Part shown: positions 26,736 to 36,232 of the stretch, piece after piece
Numbering within the stretch: the first letter of the stretch is position 1
Layout of the letters: each line of letters starts with the position of its first letter
Virus record (IMG/VR): IMGVR_UViG_3300027852_000071
Span: 1 to 43,959 of that record
Reading direction: 5' to 3' (one strand)
DNA length: 43,959 nt
Origin: a virus
The notes under the pieces: generated by a model
Database searches by the model: none
Seen by the model: only the letters and a program-made list of their open reading frames with translations
Told to the model about the DNA's origin: nothing
Position numbers and translations under genes: made by a program

Positions 26736-28982
26736 CTAGTAAACTGTTGCAATCGTGCTAATTTCATCTTCAAGATAGCCATAGGTTGAAACGTATGGTG
26801 CAGCACTTTCATCCGACCCAAATACCTCGCCATCAATCGTCTTTTCTTCTGACATTGCAAAGTCTGAAACAACAAATGAATCAGCCTTCTCAGCTATGCG
26901 CTCATCCTCGTTATTCTTTAATATTATATCAAACACACCATGCCCAAGCGTAACGTATGCAGATTCATCGCCAAACCGATAGTAAAGCTCGTCATACGAT
27001 GAGAATACGACAGGCTTTGCAGCAACGGTCTTTATGGTTGTTTCACCTTGTTTGACATTAACGCCATTATGTTTAGCTGTATTCCCGCCGTATGAAATTA
27101 CATTATTGTACGATTCTATCGCCGAGGATGCTGATTCTTTGTAGTATGTTGTTGTTTTTACAGAATGGAAATTGCCAATCTCCTCTATATAATCGCCATT
27201 TCCGAGTATTCTAGGCAGCACTGATATAAAGGTTATTGTTAGAGTGTTGTCATCTGTCGTGGTTGCGCCGTCCCATGTGTGCACCCTGGTTTCGTCACCG
27301 TCGATGTCAGCTATTCGCTTAGTATATATATCGCCTGCGTCTATATCTGTTGTTCTTAAAGATGTGTTGGCTATCGTTTTTGTTCCCGATGTTGGGAAAC
27401 CAAGCCCGCCCGGTCTCTCCCATGATCCAGACTCAACTGAAAGAGCATTATAAGCTGATTCGAGCGTCACTATCTGCTCAGTCCATGCTCCTGTTGATCC
27501 AGTCCAGAACACACCTATAGGCCCAGAATATCCGCCTGTTGTTGTGACTGTCCTAGTCCACGACCCAGACGTTCCAGAAGGGTCGTCTTCTGGCTCATTC
27601 CCAGTTTTAACCTCGCTAGTAACATTCGCGTCTGCCACGGCGTATTCCTGGCTAGAATCAACAACTGCGCTAAGGCCATCGCTTGAGATAATAGCCGAGC
27701 AATAACCATCGCCATCGAACCCGTATATTTTACCGCCGTCCGGCCTTGTGTAAATATGGATCGAATAGGGTAGTGTAGCTATAACCACGCTACCACTTAG
27801 GCCGTCAACAGGCGATGAATTCACAGTCCCGTCAGAAAATACCGTTATAAACCTTCCGCCTGAAACCGCGAACACTGCCCTTATATGAATTGCTGATATA
27901 ACGGGGCTGCCTTTTGAGAAGGCAAAGTTTGATGAGCTGCTAATTATATACGGCTCTGTATCGTGCGCGAATTTATTAAGCGCCCCAAAGTTTGACAGTT
28001 TTATTTTGTCTAGCTGGTCATCGCCTCTCAATAAAACTGGCTCTATCCCTTCTCCAGCGGGATAAACAGAGACATAATCATCTCGCGGGCTTAAAGAATA
28101 CGCAGGGCCGATAATAAACGGTGAGCACCCTCGCGGATTGCTCTCAAAACCTACAACCTTGGGGCTATCCCAGCTCTGCCCGTCGAACTTAACAACCACT
28201 CTATCATTCAATAAAAAGGCTGCCCGGTTGCAGGTCATGTACTCTATTGGCACATCAATTAAATCTGTAGCCATGTTTATATCCAACCCTAACGTCGATG
28301 ATGATGCCGCGTCAATTGTTACGCTGCAAGTTTGATCGGCGTTAAACCCAGTGATTTCGGCTAGCCGATATGTCGGCAAAAACTTCTGCCAGCCCGGTAA
28401 TATCGCGGCATTGTAATAGCACTGATGGCCAAATTGAACTCCCCGCGCCTCTAAATGGCCATCGTCTGATACTGGCGCGCTGGCTCCGGGGGCGATTAGT
28501 ATCAAGTCATTTTCGCCAGGCACTTCGATAGACGCCACATCACCAGATGCGCCTACAGTTAAATCGCAGCACCACGCCTCCATGTCATTTTCAAGCACGA
28601 GGTCTGTTAGCTCTTTTTTATCTAATTCAAGAGCGGTCTTTTCAAACTCTAGCTCATTGACAAGAATTTCCTTTACAAGCAGATCGCCTCGCGCCCTCAA
28701 TGCAACCTCAGTGGCGCTAGTAACAGCCGATCTCTGAGTCTGGTTGTCGTCAGTCGGGGCAAGAATAAAAGCGTCAATGGCTGAATTCATCACTGACAGC
28801 GCAGAATCTAGGGCGGCTTGTGCGGCATCTCGCTCAACTATCAGATTAGATAGGTCTGCGTCAATTTCCGCAATACGCGCATCAATTTCAGATACGCGCC
28901 CATCTCTTTGAACCGTTCCCGTGTCAACAGAAACACTATAAAGCCCCGCGCCTATGTGGTTGTTGACCGTAACTTCGCCCAT
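26736..28982 (-). CDS. Large tail-tip or fibre structural protein, 748 aa
   Basis: A 748-aa protein with an N-terminal coiled coil (about residues 28-135, RIAEIDADLSNLIVERDAAQ), then a Cys-containing domain (DMEAWCCDLT) and a long beta-rich part with repeated Gly/Ser/Thr. Residues about 430-520 contain Trp-rich short repeats (SGSWTRTV, GAWTEQIVTLE, SGSWERPGG). It begins inside the stop of the 221-aa gene. Probably part of the tail tip or a central fibre. No lambda J-like protein is present elsewhere. Confidence 0.6.
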   Translation of the reverse strand: MGEVTVNNHIGAGLYSVSVDTGTVQRDGRVSEIDARIAEIDADLSNLIVERDAAQAALDSALSVMNSAIDAFILAPTDDNQTQRSAVTSATEVALRARGDLLVKEILVNELEFEKTALELDKKELTDLVLENDMEAWCCDLTVGASGDVASIEVPGENDLILIAPGASAPVSDDGHLEARGVQFGHQCYYNAAILPGWQKFLPTYRLAEITGFNADQTCSVTIDAASSSTLGLDINMATDLIDVPIEYMTCNRAAFLLNDRVVVKFDGQSWDSPKVVGFESNPRGCSPFIIGPAYSLSPRDDYVSVYPAGEGIEPVLLRGDDQLDKIKLSNFGALNKFAHDTEPYIISSSSNFAFSKGSPVISAIHIRAVFAVSGGRFITVFSDGTVNSSPVDGLSGSVVIATLPYSIHIYTRPDGGKIYGFDGDGYCSAIISSDGLSAVVDSSQEYAVADANVTSEVKTGNEPEDDPSGTSGSWTRTVTTTGGYSGPIGVFWTGSTGAWTEQIVTLESAYNALSVESGSWERPGGLGFPTSGTKTIANTSLRTTDIDAGDIYTKRIADIDGDETRVHTWDGATTTDDNTLTITFISVLPRILGNGDYIEEIGNFHSVKTTTYYKESASSAIESYNNVISYGGNTAKHNGVNVKQGETTIKTVAAKPVVFSSYDELYYRFGDESAYVTLGHGVFDIILKNNEDERIAEKADSFVVSDFAMSEEKTIDGEVFGSDESAAPYVSTYGYLEDEISTIATVY

Positions 28983-29647
28983 TACAACTGGCTCGCGCCT
29001 ACGTCCATATATGCGCTGGTTTCATTAACAATGTAATTTATATAACTTACTGTGAACTCCTCACTATCAACAATAGCATTCTGCCCCGGCCTTAAAAACC
29101 AATCTATACCACATCGAACACGAGTCCCGCCGTTGTATGTTGTTACCGTCTGTATATCTTGAAGCGTTCTCGTTGTTGTGTCTGACGGCGCGAGAGGAAC
29201 AAAAACAGACTCGTAGCCTGATAGTGTCGCCGTGTAATTGATCGCGCCTCTAGCCGCACTGAGCGACGTTAAAACACTCCTCGACATTTCCTGAATAAAC
29301 ACTTGCCCATCAAATGACGCTTCTCGATAAATCACAAAGGTCGGGCTAACCTCTGATGACAAAAAGCTAATGTAATCACCGCAAGCAGGCACAACAGCCT
29401 GTAAATAATTCGAGCGGTCTGTTTGCAGTGTGGCCTGCCATGACGATATGGGTATTCTTTTTGTTTCTGTCCCGACAACATCCATAACGTAATTAATTAC
29501 AGCGTAGTCGGGTATTAATCGGCTCCAGTCGTGGAACACTGAAAAAGCAGCAGCCCCCAATGGTGAGTCAACGGCGATATGTACAATTATCGGATTGTCG
29601 GCACTGCCGTTTATTGGCGCACCGTTTATCGAAAATAAATTAGGCAC
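28982..29647 (-). CDS. Tail-tip structural protein, 221 aa
   Basis: A 221-aa protein (MPNLFSINGAPINGSADNPI..., ending YMDVGASQL) with mixed strands, RCGIDWFLRPGQNAIVDSEE and VSYINYIVNE at the C-terminus. Overlaps its upstream neighbour by eight bases and the 748-aa gene by one. Proteins of this pattern are repeatedly found beside the 748-aa type protein in siphophages. A baseplate hub or distal-tail role is likely but unproven. Confidence 0.55.
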   Translation of the reverse strand: MPNLFSINGAPINGSADNPIIVHIAVDSPLGAAAFSVFHDWSRLIPDYAVINYVMDVVGTETKRIPISSWQATLQTDRSNYLQAVVPACGDYISFLSSEVSPTFVIYREASFDGQVFIQEMSRSVLTSLSAARGAINYTATLSGYESVFVPLAPSDTTTRTLQDIQTVTTYNGGTRVRCGIDWFLRPGQNAIVDSEEFTVSYINYIVNETSAYMDVGASQL

Positions 29648-30914
29648 TTAAAATCTCGGTGATCAGCCCTCTGATAACAAGGCGGCCTGTATAATTACCT
29701 GTTCCGGCTGTCACTAGCCCGCCCCCAAATTGCTTAGCCCCTTCGCTATTCGTCGGCTTTATCATTTCCGCCGCATAGTCGCCGGTTAGAAGCGTTGTCT
29801 GAGTCGAGGCTAGCCATTTAGTTAAATTGCCGTTTATGCCGAACGATATGAAGGGTTGTGTTGTATCACTTACCGTTGTTGCGATAAACCCGAACTCTAT
29901 AGGAGTGAACCGTAAATAATCCGGCATGATAAACTGGTAGTCTGTGGGGTCTATGCATATCCAGCTTAAATCACCATCACCAGTATTGGCCGCGCCTACA
30001 GTCGTAGTCCATGTTGGCTCGGTGCTTCCGCTTGTCCCTGAACCAAAATAACTGCCGACCCACTCGTAACACAAATAGCACTTACCATTCGATACTGTTG
30101 GGAATATAACGTCACCGTGCTCGTATGACGTTGTTGCAGCCCATGTTGGAGAATCTCCCAAGTTTATCGGGTCGCTGTAAATGATCATTTCTTGAGCCAA
30201 ATGCTTCGCTGTTTGATCTTCGTCAACTGTCGCCGAGAACTCGCCAAAATGCGGAGCTATGTACTCAAACCCTCCAAGGTGGCGCTGGTAGTTCGCCGTT
30301 GGGTATTTATACGAATTTATATGCAATGCGTGTTCGGCAGTCTTTCCTGCATCACCTGTCCATTGGTTTATTGCTGTTTGCCGCGCTGATAATGCCTCGC
30401 TATAACCGCCGATTGCTATAGCCCTGCCGCCTGCGCCACCTGCGGCCTCTGAGTTCGACCCGATTGATATATCATACAGCCCAGTCGCTTTTGTTTTATA
30501 TCCGGCGACAATCGACTGGCTGCCACTGGCGACCTGATCCGACGACGTGCGCGAGGGCTGTAAATTAACTGACGCAAAGCCTTTAGCATCGCCACCATTA
30601 TCGAACCCTTGCGGGAACTCATCTAACATGCCAGCCGTTACCCTTGCAGCCACAATGCTGCCTATCGGCCACTCTTTCGCAGTAGTGCTTTCTCTGCCCC
30701 TTGTGACAGTAAATATCAGCCCTGCCACCAGCGTGCATTGAACAATCTCGTAGTCAGTATGGTCAAAAGGGTTAACGATTGTCAGATATAGAATCTCAGT
30801 TGCCGCTGGTGTCACAAGGTCGCCAACTGACGCCACCGTGGCCGTGAGGTCGCCAATAGACATAACCGCTGTCAGTTCGTCCTGATAGCTATTATAAAAA
30901 ACGTACTTGCTCAT
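29640..30914 (-). CDS. Trimeric-adhesin-like tail fibre protein, 424 aa
   Basis: Residues 1-100 form a conserved phage N-terminal domain (SYQDELTAVMSIGDLTATVA, TVTRGRESTTAKEWPIGS). Residues about 127-175 contain YadA-head-like repeats (SIVAGYKTKA, DISIGSNSEA, AIAIGGYSEA), a left-handed trimeric beta-roll. Residues about 255-305 resemble carbohydrate-binding CBM5/12 or similar modules (WAATTSYEHGDVIFP, STEPTW). It is likely a short fibre for adsorption, placed between tail-tip genes. Confidence 0.7.
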   Translation of the reverse strand: MSKYVFYNSYQDELTAVMSIGDLTATVASVGDLVTPAATEILYLTIVNPFDHTDYEIVQCTLVAGLIFTVTRGRESTTAKEWPIGSIVAARVTAGMLDEFPQGFDNGGDAKGFASVNLQPSRTSSDQVASGSQSIVAGYKTKATGLYDISIGSNSEAAGGAGGRAIAIGGYSEALSARQTAINQWTGDAGKTAEHALHINSYKYPTANYQRHLGGFEYIAPHFGEFSATVDEDQTAKHLAQEMIIYSDPINLGDSPTWAATTSYEHGDVIFPTVSNGKCYLCYEWVGSYFGSGTSGSTEPTWTTTVGAANTGDGDLSWICIDPTDYQFIMPDYLRFTPIEFGFIATTVSDTTQPFISFGINGNLTKWLASTQTTLLTGDYAAEMIKPTNSEGAKQFGGGLVTAGTGNYTGRLVIRGLITEILSA

Positions 30915-30917
30915 AAC

Positions 30918-31307
30918 CTATCCAATCGTTGCGGAAACTAGCGCAACTACCTGATTAATTTTAATTGCCGTGGTGTTTAATACAATATAACCCGCCACCG
31001 GAACAACACCGGAAGTGGCAGGAAGAGATAACAGTAAATTATCATCGCCGTCTAAAAGTTCGCCGTATGTCGCTGTACCTGATGCCACCGCCTGAACTTG
31101 TGTAGGCTCTGTTATCGTCAATATCCCAGTTACACCAGACACGCTGCCGCATGGGTCATTTAGTGTTATTGTCGCCAGCAAAACATCGCTATCGTCTTTT
31201 ATTAACACCTTGCCCGCCGTCGCTGCGCCGTCAATAGTGTCAAGCATCCCCGTGTGCGCGCCTACAAGCGCGGCAACGGTATAAGTCGCTGATACTGGGG
31301 CTGGCAT
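30918..31307 (-). CDS. Small virion protein, 129 aa
   Basis: A 129-aa beta-rich protein (VAALVGAHTGMLDTIDGAAT, DPCGSVSGVTGILTI, GYIVLNTTAIKINQVVAL) recognisable as a recurrent structural protein type of siphophage tail clusters. It shares a stop/start base with the 115-aa gene and lies three bases before the fibre gene. It may decorate the tail tip or act as a fibre adaptor. Confidence 0.55.
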   Translation of the reverse strand: MPAPVSATYTVAALVGAHTGMLDTIDGAATAGKVLIKDDSDVLLATITLNDPCGSVSGVTGILTITEPTQVQAVASGTATYGELLDGDDNLLLSLPATSGVVPVAGYIVLNTTAIKINQVVALVSATIG

Positions 31308-31654
31308 TATGTTTTACTCAGTAGTGACAGGTTAAGCACAGAGTCGGCCCCGACTTGCGTGTAGCCGGTCGGCACTGCCTCAAAAAACCCGCTATGCCCG
31401 GAAACATTTAACCGACTGTAAGCCTCGACAATGCGCTCGATATTCTCCTCATATTCTTTGCTTTTTGTTCGCCACATAACCACCGCCAACCTGTCTCCGT
31501 GACTTGATCCGCCGTCATTTACAGCCACCCCGCCATCGAGCGTTTTAACGACCGTGACGCGCCGGGTAATATCGCCAAAACTAGAAGATGGTTTCGCGTC
31601 AATAGTCACAAAACCATCTATGTCGTAGGTCTGAGTTGATATTGTGATTATCAT
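31307..31654 (-). CDS. Minor tail protein, 115 aa
   Basis: A 115-aa protein (MIITISTQTYDIDGFVTIDA..., ending LNLSLLSKT) immediately after the tape measure, where lambda has gpM. It is beta-rich with a central helix (SKEYEENIERIVEAYSRL). Position supports a tail-tip role. It overlaps the tape measure stop by four bases. Confidence 0.6.
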   Translation of the reverse strand: MIITISTQTYDIDGFVTIDAKPSSSFGDITRRVTVVKTLDGGVAVNDGGSSHGDRLAVVMWRTKSKEYEENIERIVEAYSRLNVSGHSGFFEAVPTGYTQVGADSVLNLSLLSKT

Positions 31655-34617
31655 ATCGGCGCGGGGCTTCCCAACAGCATATCAAGGCCGTCAGAATTCA
31701 CCCTTACTTGTATTGTTCTCAGTATTTCCCACATAAAGCCCTCTAAATGAGGTTGCAATCCTGCTCCGTCGATCTGAATTATACCATCCCCACGGTTTAG
31801 CGCCTTGGCCCTTGCTTCCATTTCTTTAATCTGCGCGGCGGTTAAGTCTTTCTGTAAATCAAGAGCCTCTTGCCTTCTGTCGTTTTCTATTTCAATCTGC
31901 CGCTCGATTTTAAATTGGTCGCTCAGGCTTGTATCACCGCCATAGGCTAGGCCATAAAGGTCAGTTAATAACTGCCCGGTGCTTTCAATCGTGGTATTTA
32001 TTGATTCATAAGCCGCTTGTATTTTGAGTGCGTCGGCCTCGATCTGAGCGACGGCTATTTCTGTGTTGCCGCGTATGACTTCAGTCTGAATATCAACGCG
32101 GGCCTGTAGCATGACCTCGTTCCATCGCGCTTGGGCTGCTGCTGCTTTGTCTGCCTCTCTAGCTGCGTCGCTTATGGATTTAGCGGCCTTGCTTGTTTTG
32201 TTTTCTAGCGAGTCTGCGGCATTCGAGCTATTAATCAACCCTTGCTCGTAGCCGACAATCTTCCCGGTGGCCTCATCGTAAATAGGCACGATTCCGGTCA
32301 TGGACTGCTCTAATTTTTCGTTTACATCAACAACCCCTGCAAGACCTTCTTTAAACCCGGTAACAACGTCATGAGTTTCTGACATGACAGGCTGTAGATT
32401 TAACTGCGCGGCCAACGCTGCAAACGATGATTTTGTAAACTCTTCAAAACTAAGGCCAGCTTTTACAACGCCATCCTCAAGCTGTAGCATTTGCGATGCA
32501 ATCAGCGCCGATTCAATAGAAAAGTCCTCGACACCTTCTGCTAGTTTTTTTGCCGACTCTTCGTCGGCTACTTTTTTTACCGTGACACCAAAATCACTTA
32601 CAGCGTCTTTCAGATCGCCTATCTTCTGCTCCGTGTCATTAATTGCGTCATTCCCTTGCAATAGACCTGCAAGCCAGTCGCCAGTCGCTGCCCCAGCCTC
32701 ACCAAAAGCACCTGGAAGCCCTGTAGTTAAAATCCTGATAAGGGGCAACAAAACGTCAGTCGTCGTGTCTACGTTTTCCTCTATCTTGGAAGGGTCTGTG
32801 ATCTGCTCAACAAGGTCATATATCTCGCTACCTAGTGATGTATCTCTCCCTGTAAGTGCCGATAGAGCGTCATCAATTCCATTTTTTAGAACAGTGCCAA
32901 GCGCATAACCAGCAGCCCCCGCCGCAGCCACAAGACCACCTTTTCCTAATAGCGCAATAAGCCCTGTGCTGCCTGTTAGCTTTGATGCCACCGCGCCAAG
33001 CCCACCGACAAGCCCTGCGCCTTGCTTAATAACCAAAAACTGCAATAGCGTTTCTATTGTAGGCATCAGGTTATTAAGGCCGGTGGAAAGTATATTCGCT
33101 TGTTCCGCGAACCCGCCGACCAGCCCCGCTGTTTTGAAAACCTCATCGCCTAGCTCGCTGGCGTCTGTAGCGAGGTCGCCAAACGTATCGACCATTGTTT
33201 CAAACGATTCAATCACGCCTCCTGTAAACGCGCTAAGACCAGCAAATGAATTGCCGATTAAGGTAATAGCCTGGGCCAGCCCGTTTGCTGTAGTCAGGTC
33301 TGCCCCGTCGAATATTTTGCCGAACGCATCACCTATTGACTCTAGCCCGCGAATAAACCCGCTTAGGTCAGCTTGATCGAATGCCGCTGGTATGTTTTTG
33401 GCTATCGTTGCTAGTGTTTTTTCAAGCCCCTCCATTTGGCTTTCAATATACTTTATAAAATCAGTAAGCGCCCCGTCTTGAACCTCTTTTCCAATGGCTA
33501 AAAATATAGCCCTGATTGCCTCTGCGATGCCGCCAAACTCATCTAACAACGGATCACCGATTGAAATACTTAGCAGCGTGAATCCGTTCACAATTTTCTG
33601 GATGCTTAAATCAAAAGAGCCGGCCATCTTCTTAAATGCCGCGTCCGTAGCCCCTGAGCTGCCTGCCATAGCATCAAGGGTTTCGGCAAATTTTTCTGAT
33701 GCGTTGCCTGTCAACTGCAAAACGGCTTTCATAGCCTCAGTGCTGCCAAACAGCCTTCTCATTTGCTCTTCGCTTCCGCCCGTGGCTTCGGCAACCGAGT
33801 TTAGAACGCTTTGCAGCCCGTTAGCCTTTACAGCCTGGGCACTAAATTCTAGCCCTAGCTCTGCGGCTATGGTTCTTGCCTCGCTAGACGGCGCTATCAT
33901 CGCAGTAAGGGCCGCATTAATAGCCGTAACCGCTTGCCCTGTCGGGATACCAACAGAGGTCAGCGCGGCAATAGATGCGTTTAAGTCAGAAAAGGGGATT
34001 TCTAGCGTTGCGGCTGTACCTGTCACATTTGACAATGCCGCTGATAATTCAGGGAGTGTGGTCTGGCCCTTCTCAACCGTCGTGAACAATATGTCACTAA
34101 ACTCAGCGGCGTGTTCCATGCCAAGTCCGTAGGCATTGAGCGACGATACTAGCACGACCATCGAGTCATTCAGGTCAGCCCTACCGCCTACCGCAAGCTG
34201 CTCTGCAACCCTTAGTGCGTCGATAGAATCGGTATAATCAACCCCCGCAGAGATAGCGTTATACGTTGCTGCGGTGATTGTTTCGAGTGATTGTGTGCTA
34301 GTGCCCGCGTAATCTAAAAGCGACTGTTTGAAACGGTCTAAATCTTCGACCGGCGCATCAATTAGTGTTGAAATTTCGCGGAATGCGGTGTCAAAACCAC
34401 CGGCGGCAACAATCGACGCGGCTGTCATTGCTACGCCAACCGCCAAAATACCAGCCTCTAGCTTTACAGCACTGGTGGTAAAATCGGCGACTGGTTGTGT
34501 GGCTGATTGTACGCTCGAAGAGAATGAACTGACGCCATTGACGGCGGATTGCGTGGCCAGTGCGGTTTTATCAACGCCGTTAAATATTATGTCTATCGTG
34601 CGTTGTGCATCAGCCAC
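31651..34617 (-). CDS. Tail tape measure protein
   Basis: A 988-aa protein, starting at GTG 34617 with GAGG upstream, overlapping the frameshifted T end by eight bases. Residues about 60-260 match the TP901-type tape-measure domain (FDTAFREISTLIDAPVEDLD, LETITAATYNAISAGVDYTD). A hydrophobic region around residues 560-590 (GKGGLVAAAGAAGYALGTVL) could insert into membrane during DNA delivery, and the last third is charged and helical. Length should set tail length near 150 nm by the usual rule of about 0.15 nm per residue. Follows the G/T chaperones as in lambda. Confidence 0.92.
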   Translation of the reverse strand: MADAQRTIDIIFNGVDKTALATQSAVNGVSSFSSSVQSATQPVADFTTSAVKLEAGILAVGVAMTAASIVAAGGFDTAFREISTLIDAPVEDLDRFKQSLLDYAGTSTQSLETITAATYNAISAGVDYTDSIDALRVAEQLAVGGRADLNDSMVVLVSSLNAYGLGMEHAAEFSDILFTTVEKGQTTLPELSAALSNVTGTAATLEIPFSDLNASIAALTSVGIPTGQAVTAINAALTAMIAPSSEARTIAAELGLEFSAQAVKANGLQSVLNSVAEATGGSEEQMRRLFGSTEAMKAVLQLTGNASEKFAETLDAMAGSSGATDAAFKKMAGSFDLSIQKIVNGFTLLSISIGDPLLDEFGGIAEAIRAIFLAIGKEVQDGALTDFIKYIESQMEGLEKTLATIAKNIPAAFDQADLSGFIRGLESIGDAFGKIFDGADLTTANGLAQAITLIGNSFAGLSAFTGGVIESFETMVDTFGDLATDASELGDEVFKTAGLVGGFAEQANILSTGLNNLMPTIETLLQFLVIKQGAGLVGGLGAVASKLTGSTGLIALLGKGGLVAAAGAAGYALGTVLKNGIDDALSALTGRDTSLGSEIYDLVEQITDPSKIEENVDTTTDVLLPLIRILTTGLPGAFGEAGAATGDWLAGLLQGNDAINDTEQKIGDLKDAVSDFGVTVKKVADEESAKKLAEGVEDFSIESALIASQMLQLEDGVVKAGLSFEEFTKSSFAALAAQLNLQPVMSETHDVVTGFKEGLAGVVDVNEKLEQSMTGIVPIYDEATGKIVGYEQGLINSSNAADSLENKTSKAAKSISDAAREADKAAAAQARWNEVMLQARVDIQTEVIRGNTEIAVAQIEADALKIQAAYESINTTIESTGQLLTDLYGLAYGGDTSLSDQFKIERQIEIENDRRQEALDLQKDLTAAQIKEMEARAKALNRGDGIIQIDGAGLQPHLEGFMWEILRTIQVRVNSDGLDMLLGSPAPI

Positions 34618-35229
34618 TTTTGAGAGCCTCTATTCTGTCGTTTTGCTCGCCGATATGGAGACCCCAGAGAGCTATTTCATCGTCCGTTAAATACCCCTCT
34701 GGGAATATATCAGGGCGCACTTCATAAAGGCATTTTCCTAGCCTGTCAGCGAGAGCAAGGCTTGCCCTTACGCTCCCGTCTTCCCAGAGGGCTTCGGCTT
34801 TCCCGGCTCTTGACCTTGACCTGTTAGAGCGTCAATTTTATTGGTCAGCTCGTAGAAAATCACGGGGAAAGTTTCGGCCAGTTTCACAACCGCATCACGG
34901 GAATTTGCGTCTATCTTCGGCGACACTGATCCAAGCATTAACGATTCAATTCTACGCGATACGTCTTGCGGAACATCAGCGCCCGTTAAGCCTAGCGCAC
35001 TCGTTACCGCTTCGATCTTATCAGGCGCATTAGCCAGCGCACCGATCAATGCCCGCGCTGTTTCAGTCCGGTCATAAGCCTGTTTGGTTTGCGCCACCTC
35101 GATAGCTGTCAGTCCTTTGACAGTCCACACGGCCTCCTCACCATCGGCAAAATACTCTGCCAAGTCTGGGACTTTTACATCCTCAGTGCGTGGCGAGTAT
35201 TTTGCCTGCGTGAATCTATCTAAGTCCAT
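34610..35229 (-). CDS. Tail assembly chaperone, G-T frameshift fusion
   Basis: At the lambda-type slippery heptamer G-GGA-AAG (34804-34798) a -1 shift joins the first 144 residues of the G-like protein to 62 residues from the -1 frame (AEALWEDGSVRASLALADRL..., then LTDDEIALWGLHIGE), giving about 206 aa. The -1 frame stays open until 34610, inside the tape-measure start. In lambda, a few per cent of ribosomes shift and the G-T product recruits tail tube protein to the tape measure. Heptamer, frame and position all match. Confidence 0.85.
34768..35229 (-). CDS. Tail assembly chaperone G-like
   Basis: The unshifted product, 153 aa, ending GKPKPSGKTGA. The N-terminus (MDLDRFTQAKYSPRTEDVKV) and VWTVKGLTAIEVAQTKQAYD match siphophage G-type chaperones. 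It coats the tape measure during tail assembly. ATG overlaps the stop of the tail tube gene by one base. The frameshift site lies 30 bases before its stop. Confidence 0.85.
   Translation of the reverse strand: MDLDRFTQAKYSPRTEDVKVPDLAEYFADGEEAVWTVKGLTAIEVAQTKQAYDRTETARALIGALANAPDKIEAVTSALGLTGADVPQDVSRRIESLMLGSVSPKIDANSRDAVVKLAETFPVIFYELTNKIDALTGQGQEPGKPKPSGKTGA
34798..34804 (-). promoter_or_regulatory. Programmed -1 frameshift heptamer GGGAAAG
   Basis: In the zero frame the codons are xxG GGA AAG, so both tRNAs can re-pair after slipping back one base. This is the same heptamer used in lambda G-T. No strong downstream stem is obvious, as also in lambda. Confidence 0.85.
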
Positions 35230-36221
35230 TAAGACAGCACGTCGATGGTTTTGCTTTCAGGTGTGATGGTGCACGATACGGGGCGTTTACCCTGTACCGG
35301 GTTGGCAATCGCCACACCTAAAATGCCCTGGGTGTATTGCTTAGGGAAAGAAGTGTCGCGGTCTGGTCGAAACTCAAACCATAGTGACTCGCCTTCCTGC
35401 TGTACAACAGCATCAGTAATGCCGTCAACACCCTGGAACGTGAATGTGGCCTGCCCCAATGATGAGCTAGATGAGCCGATAGGGCCATCGTAAGTATCTG
35501 TGCTCGACACGCTGTAGCTTGGCTTGGCTGGCACCCAGTCGCTTACGTTTGGCACTGCTGAAAATAAAGGAGTAGATCCTTTAATCCAAACCTTTTTCGT
35601 AACTGATGCCGTGTGAATCAATGGCAGCGCGTCGGCAAATGTAACTTCGCCTGTGCCGCTATCCAGTGAATAGACAGGGAAGTCACTACGCTCTTGATGA
35701 GATCCTACAACTTGATAAATCTCAGTGCTTAAAACATCGCCCGCCGTTACCGATGAGGTGCGAACTTGGCCGATCTCAACCGAACCAACAGGGATAAAGG
35801 GAGGGCCACCCGTCGCGCCTCGGGTTTCTGACAGCGTGGGGCCATCAGTACCGGAAACCGCAGCCAATGCGCCAGAGCTGTTAATAGTAATCGAGGTTAC
35901 ATTGATAATATCTGTAGTGATGCCGCGAGTAATTGAAACATTTCCAGACGATACTGACACATCGCCGTCGGCGTCTGCTCCTGTAGCTTCTGGCATTTTT
36001 GCGGTCAGCGCTGCGACAGTCACACTGTCATTGGTGCCGGTGTTAGGCGTGATGACTCCGCCCGTCAAAAGGCCGTAAGGGGCTACTAGCGCCTCCGATC
36101 CTGCCTTGTTTGAGATAGGAGAGAAAGACGCGGCAAACGTGGTGTAATCGCCGCTGTCCGTCATTTCTTCAAAAGCCTGTGCAACTTGCCCGGCTTCGTA
36201 TTTTAAAATTGAACGACCCAT
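35229..36221 (-). CDS. Major tail tube protein
   Basis: A 330-aa protein upstream of the G/T chaperones, the lambda V position. Opening MGRSILKYEAGQVAQAFEEM, with a central beta-rich part and the C-terminal GQATFTFQGVDGITDAVVQQ and GVAIANPVQGKRPVSCTITP, which resembles the tube fold followed by an exposed domain. Residues about 60-190 (with DADGDVSVSSGNVSITRG) look like an inserted Ig-like domain. Larger than lambda V (246 aa). Confidence 0.75.
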   Translation of the reverse strand: MGRSILKYEAGQVAQAFEEMTDSGDYTTFAASFSPISNKAGSEALVAPYGLLTGGVITPNTGTNDSVTVAALTAKMPEATGADADGDVSVSSGNVSITRGITTDIINVTSITINSSGALAAVSGTDGPTLSETRGATGGPPFIPVGSVEIGQVRTSSVTAGDVLSTEIYQVVGSHQERSDFPVYSLDSGTGEVTFADALPLIHTASVTKKVWIKGSTPLFSAVPNVSDWVPAKPSYSVSSTDTYDGPIGSSSSSLGQATFTFQGVDGITDAVVQQEGESLWFEFRPDRDTSFPKQYTQGILGVAIANPVQGKRPVSCTITPESKTIDVLS

Positions 36222-36232
36222 GATTTTATCCT

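Noticed and set aside
32384-34132. Long plus-strand open frames opposite the tape measure gene (for example 174 and 212 codons)
   Set aside because: They are antisense shadows of a well-supported gene, with Ser/Ala/Pro-rich composition typical of reverse frames and no ribosome-binding sites.
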